Source: Alphaproteobacteria bacterium
GTDB lineage: Bacteria; Pseudomonadota; Alphaproteobacteria; UBA3830
Length of the DNA stretch: 6,461 bases
NCBI GenBank assembly: GCA_017416635.1
Contig: JAFQBQ010000177.1
Location: 1-6,461 of the forward strand
Direction: 5' to 3'
The translations under genes and the position numbers were made by a program. Under the pieces are notes generated by a model. That model saw nothing but the letters and a program-made list of their open reading frames with translations. It did not search any database and was not told the origin of the DNA. Positions within the stretch are counted from its first letter, which is position 1, and every line of letters begins with the position of its first letter. Positions 4,172 to 6,461 of this stretch are shown piece after piece.

Positions 4172-6461
4172 TTAATAAGGCATTTTGCCAAAACTTGGGA
4201 AAAATCTTAAATCCGAATTTCCGACCTCTGTACCTTGTGAAGCTCTATTAAATATGTCTGGAGGAATCATTGCTTGATGTGGCATTCTTCCCCAACGATC
4301 CTTAATATCAGGTTTTGCTCCGCTTTCTAACAGTAAAGTTGTCGAATCTTTGTTTCCAAATTGAAAAGTCTTGTGAAGTGGAGTCATTCCACGGGTATTT
4401 CGCATATTAAGTTGTGACTCAGCATTGTAATTCAGTAAAACAGACACTGCATCGGCACTATTAGAAAGAGCTGCAGAGGCACTAAAAAGAGGAGTTTCCC
4501 CATAACTATTTGTCATATCAAAACTCGCGCCTCTTTGCAGAAGAAAGCTCATTGTATCTATTTGACCGTTATATGCTGCTCTGTGCAATGCAGTTTGCTT
4601 ATTACCGTCTTGAGAATTAATATCGGCGCCATGCTCCAGCAGTAACTCGATAATACCTATATATCCTCTTTCCGCTGCTTTAATGATAGGGAAAGTTCCG
4701 TGGCTATCGCGAATATTAACGTTAGCTCCGTGCTCCATCAAAAATCTTACTACATCAAGACTGCCGTAATATATCGCTTGATAAAGTGCTGTACAATCAA
4801 ACTCATAATTCCCCTTTTCATTGATATTTAAAAAATCCAATAGTAGCCTTACCATTTCAACAGAATTTTTTTGGGCAGCCATATGCAATAATGTATCTCC
4901 CCAAGCATTTTTAACTGTTGGATCCGCACCAATTAACAGCATTAACTCTGCTAATATGAAATTATTGGTGCTCACAGCATAAGACAGCAAAGGCATATCG
5001 GCAAACGCTGCATCTTTTCCTTTTTCCTTTATTAATTCAGCAAGAGCTTTATCAGTTTCTTCTAATGTCTTTAAAAGATCACTTTCGCGCTTTTCTAATT
5101 CAACTTTTTGATCAACTGCTGTACTCGATGTCTGTGGCGTACTTTCAATTTTTTGATTAATTACCGTACTCGGTGCCTGTGGCGAACTCGTAGTTTCAAT
5201 GGAATCGTTTGGCTGACTAATAGCTGATGAAAAATTCTCTTTTTCAATTTTTGGACTTACCGTTAAAGCTGTCTTCTTGCTATCAGCAGAGCCAGGTTTT
5301 TTAAAATTCTCTTTAGGTGGCAAAATCGGTCTTGGATACTGTTTCTCTTTTGCTCTTGCATAAAAACCTTTTAATTTATTTTTGGATATTGAAAATTCTG
5401 ACCATAATTTAGCAAATCTTTCTGCAGCGGCTAAATCTTTAGGAAAAACAGCTCCTTTTTTTATTAGAATTTCTTCAATTTCGTTAGAGGTGTCGCCCTG
5501 TTTTGCTTGACTTATTGCATAAAAAAGAGGAGCTACTCTATGCTTATCTGTAGAATTTACATCTATGCCTTCGCGCTCAGTTAATACTTTTAATGCAGCT
5601 ACCGACTTATTTTTTACCGCCATAAAAAGCGGAGTATCTCCATCACTATTGACAGCATTAATATCTACATTTGAATTTATCAGCGATGCACTTATCGAAA
5701 CAAGATTATGGGACATTGCATAGTGAAGCGCTGTTTGTCCAAATTTATCATGAACTTTAACGTCAGCACCACGACTAATTAATAATATTGCTGCAGCTTC
5801 TGAATTGTTTCTTAGGGCAATCAAAAGAGGAGTTTCTCCTGCATTATTAACAGAATTGATATCTGCGCCAGCAGATATTAATAAATCTATACTTTCAATG
5901 AAACCGTTTTGAGCTGCGATAGCAAGTGGAGTATTTCCGTTTTTATCTTTGATCTCAAGACTTACTTGATTCTCTATAAGAATTTCTACAAATCTTTTGA
6001 AATGAACTCCCTCTTTTTTCTTAATTAGAGGATTAATATCCGACAGGAAGCCTGATAAAAATTCACTGCCTTCAATTTCATTTTTATCTTCTTCACAAAC
6101 TGGTTTTGTATTAACCCCCAAAAAGGCTAAAAAGGCGCATATTTGATCGGCACTCGTCAAATAAGAAGAATCTAACTCTTCTTGAACGGCGGTTGTTGAA
6201 TCATAAAAACTTAATTCTTTTTGTGCCCTAATCGCGTAAAGAGCTGTACGGAATGGTGTATTTCCTAGACATTCTCTTGCTTCAAGGTTCGGTCTACGAT
6301 TTACTAGCAATTCGAGCATTTTTAGGCTACCGAAATTCGATACGAAATGAAGCAGTCTCCATCCGCTTGGGGGATATGGCAGATCAACAGAACTAGTTCT
6401 ATCAAAAAGTAACTTTATTACTCCCAAATAATCGCCTCTCATTGGAGCAATATTATCTAAT
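4172..6461 (-). CDS. Large two-block ankyrin-repeat protein (5' end beyond the right edge)
   Basis: Ankyrin repeats are 33-residue protein-binding modules; no enzyme domain is visible. Numbering from the ATG at 6440-6442, block 1 (about 27-333) has a first repeat (27-59), a degenerate stretch with an insertion (60-167), and four clear repeats plus a worn one (168-333). A Ser/Thr/Pro/Lys-rich linker follows (about 340-440), then a charged heptad-like helix (about 445-475). Block 2 (481-734) has seven repeats and a half repeat, with the TPLH and GADIN type consensus. The tail ends in MPY. No signal peptide or membrane segment is seen. The frame stays open upstream of that ATG to the edge (LDNIAP), there is no ribosome binding site before it, and those residues look repeat-like, so the true start is probably outside. 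A terminator follows. Such proteins are often host-directed effectors in intracellular bacteria. That role is inferred, and no secretion signal was identified. Confidence 0.85.
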   Translation of the reverse strand, partial: LDNIAPMRGDYLGVIKLLFDRTSSVDLPYPPSGWRLLHFVSNFGSLKMLELLVNRRPNLEARECLGNTPFRTALYAIRAQKELSFYDSTTAVQEELDSSYLTSADQICAFLAFLGVNTKPVCEEDKNEIEGSEFLSGFLSDINPLIKKKEGVHFKRFVEILIENQVSLEIKDKNGNTPLAIAAQNGFIESIDLLISAGADINSVNNAGETPLLIALRNNSEAAAILLISRGADVKVHDKFGQTALHYAMSHNLVSISASLINSNVDINAVNSDGDTPLFMAVKNKSVAALKVLTEREGIDVNSTDKHRVAPLFYAISQAKQGDTSNEIEEILIKKGAVFPKDLAAAERFAKLWSEFSISKNKLKGFYARAKEKQYPRPILPPKENFKKPGSADSKKTALTVSPKIEKENFSSAISQPNDSIETTSSPQAPSTVINQKIESTPQTSSTAVDQKVELEKRESDLLKTLEETDKALAELIKEKGKDAAFADMPLLSYAVSTNNFILAELMLLIGADPTVKNAWGDTLLHMAAQKNSVEMVRLLLDFLNINEKGNYEFDCTALYQAIYYGSLDVVRFLMEHGANVNIRDSHGTFPIIKAAERGYIGIIELLLEHGADINSQDGNKQTALHRAAYNGQIDTMSFLLQRGASFDMTNSYGETPLFSASAALSNSADAVSVLLNYNAESQLNMRNTRGMTPLHKTFQFGNKDSTTLLLESGAKPDIKDRWGRMPHQAMIPPDIFNRASQGTEVGNSDLRFFPSFGKMPY
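4241..5002 (-). repeat. Ankyrin repeat block 2
   Basis: Seven consecutive units of about 33 residues begin near residues 481, 514, 549, 581, 614, 647 and 684, with a half unit from 717. The units at 514 and 647 carry small insertions. Best consensus: HGANVNIRDS, HGADINSQDG and QTALHRAAYNGQ. The final unit (WGRMPHQAM) is degenerate and probably caps the array. Confidence 0.85.
5093..5182 (-). repeat. 45-bp imperfect tandem duplication in the ankyrin-protein linker
   Basis: Two adjacent 45-base units, 5138-5182 and 5093-5137, encode PQAPSTVINQKIEST and then PQTSSTAVDQKVELE. They keep frame and share most bases, for example GTACTCG and TGCCTGTGG against TGTCTGTGG on the plus strand. The duplication lengthens the flexible linker by 15 residues. 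Confidence 0.7.
5444..6364 (-). repeat. Ankyrin repeat block 1
   Basis: One unit lies at residues 27-59, followed by a degenerate region. Four good units begin near 168, 201, 234 and 267, and a worn unit near 301. The DNA shows the 99-base period: GGAGT-type segments on the plus strand recur at 5631, 5829 and 5928, which are 198 and 99 bases apart. Typical motifs are NGNTPLAIAAQNG and SAGADINSVNNAGETPL. Confidence 0.8.

Noticed and set aside
5444..6364. CRISPR-like or noncoding repeat array from the 99-base periodicity
   Set aside because: The period is exactly 33 codons, lies in a long open frame and encodes ankyrin consensus.
4172..6461. Foreign origin of the ankyrin gene from base composition
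   Set aside because: Hand counts of two 60-base lines gave 23 G+C at 4561-4620 and 24 at 1021-1080, so no clear difference supports recent transfer.

Overview
The window looks like the chromosome of an AT-rich, Gram-negative alphaproteobacterium, possibly a host-associated or intracellular lineage. The evidence is the divergent pairing of a PpiD-type periplasmic chaperone gene with tpiA, an arrangement common in alphaproteobacteria. The XerC is also of alphaproteobacterial type, the triosephosphate isomerase is compact, and there is a very long ankyrin-repeat protein of the kind frequent in intracellular bacteria. The species cannot be named from this sequence alone.

Layout. Positions 1 to 3294 hold three closely packed minus-strand genes, transcribed in the order ppiD, potG, xerC. 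PpiD is a membrane-anchored SurA/PpiD-like folding factor. PotG is a polyamine ABC-transporter ATPase that starts with TTG. The 5' part of xerC starts with GTG and runs off the left edge. Spacings of 27 and 6 bases suggest one operon. A good sigma70-type promoter (TTGATA, 17-base spacer, TAATAT) lies about 30 bases upstream of ppiD. The 79-base gap at 3295-3373 separates this operon from tpiA on the plus strand. After tpiA comes a 114-base convergent gap with a rho-independent terminator that serves the opposite strand. From there to the right edge runs a minus-strand gene of at least 762 codons. It encodes two blocks of ankyrin repeats joined by a Ser/Thr/Pro-rich linker, and its 5' end lies outside the window.

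How the genes work together. Most of the window is housekeeping: envelope protein folding, polyamine uptake, chromosome dimer resolution and glycolysis. The three operon genes have no obvious shared pathway. The ankyrin gene is the accessory element and the best candidate for host interaction, but nothing here proves secretion or function. I see no phage, insertion sequence, CRISPR array, RNA gene or defence system, and no convincing undescribed system. The most notable points are the apparent loss of the parvulin domain from PpiD, the two-block ankyrin protein with a recent-looking 45-base tandem duplication in its linker, and two consecutive genes with non-ATG starts.
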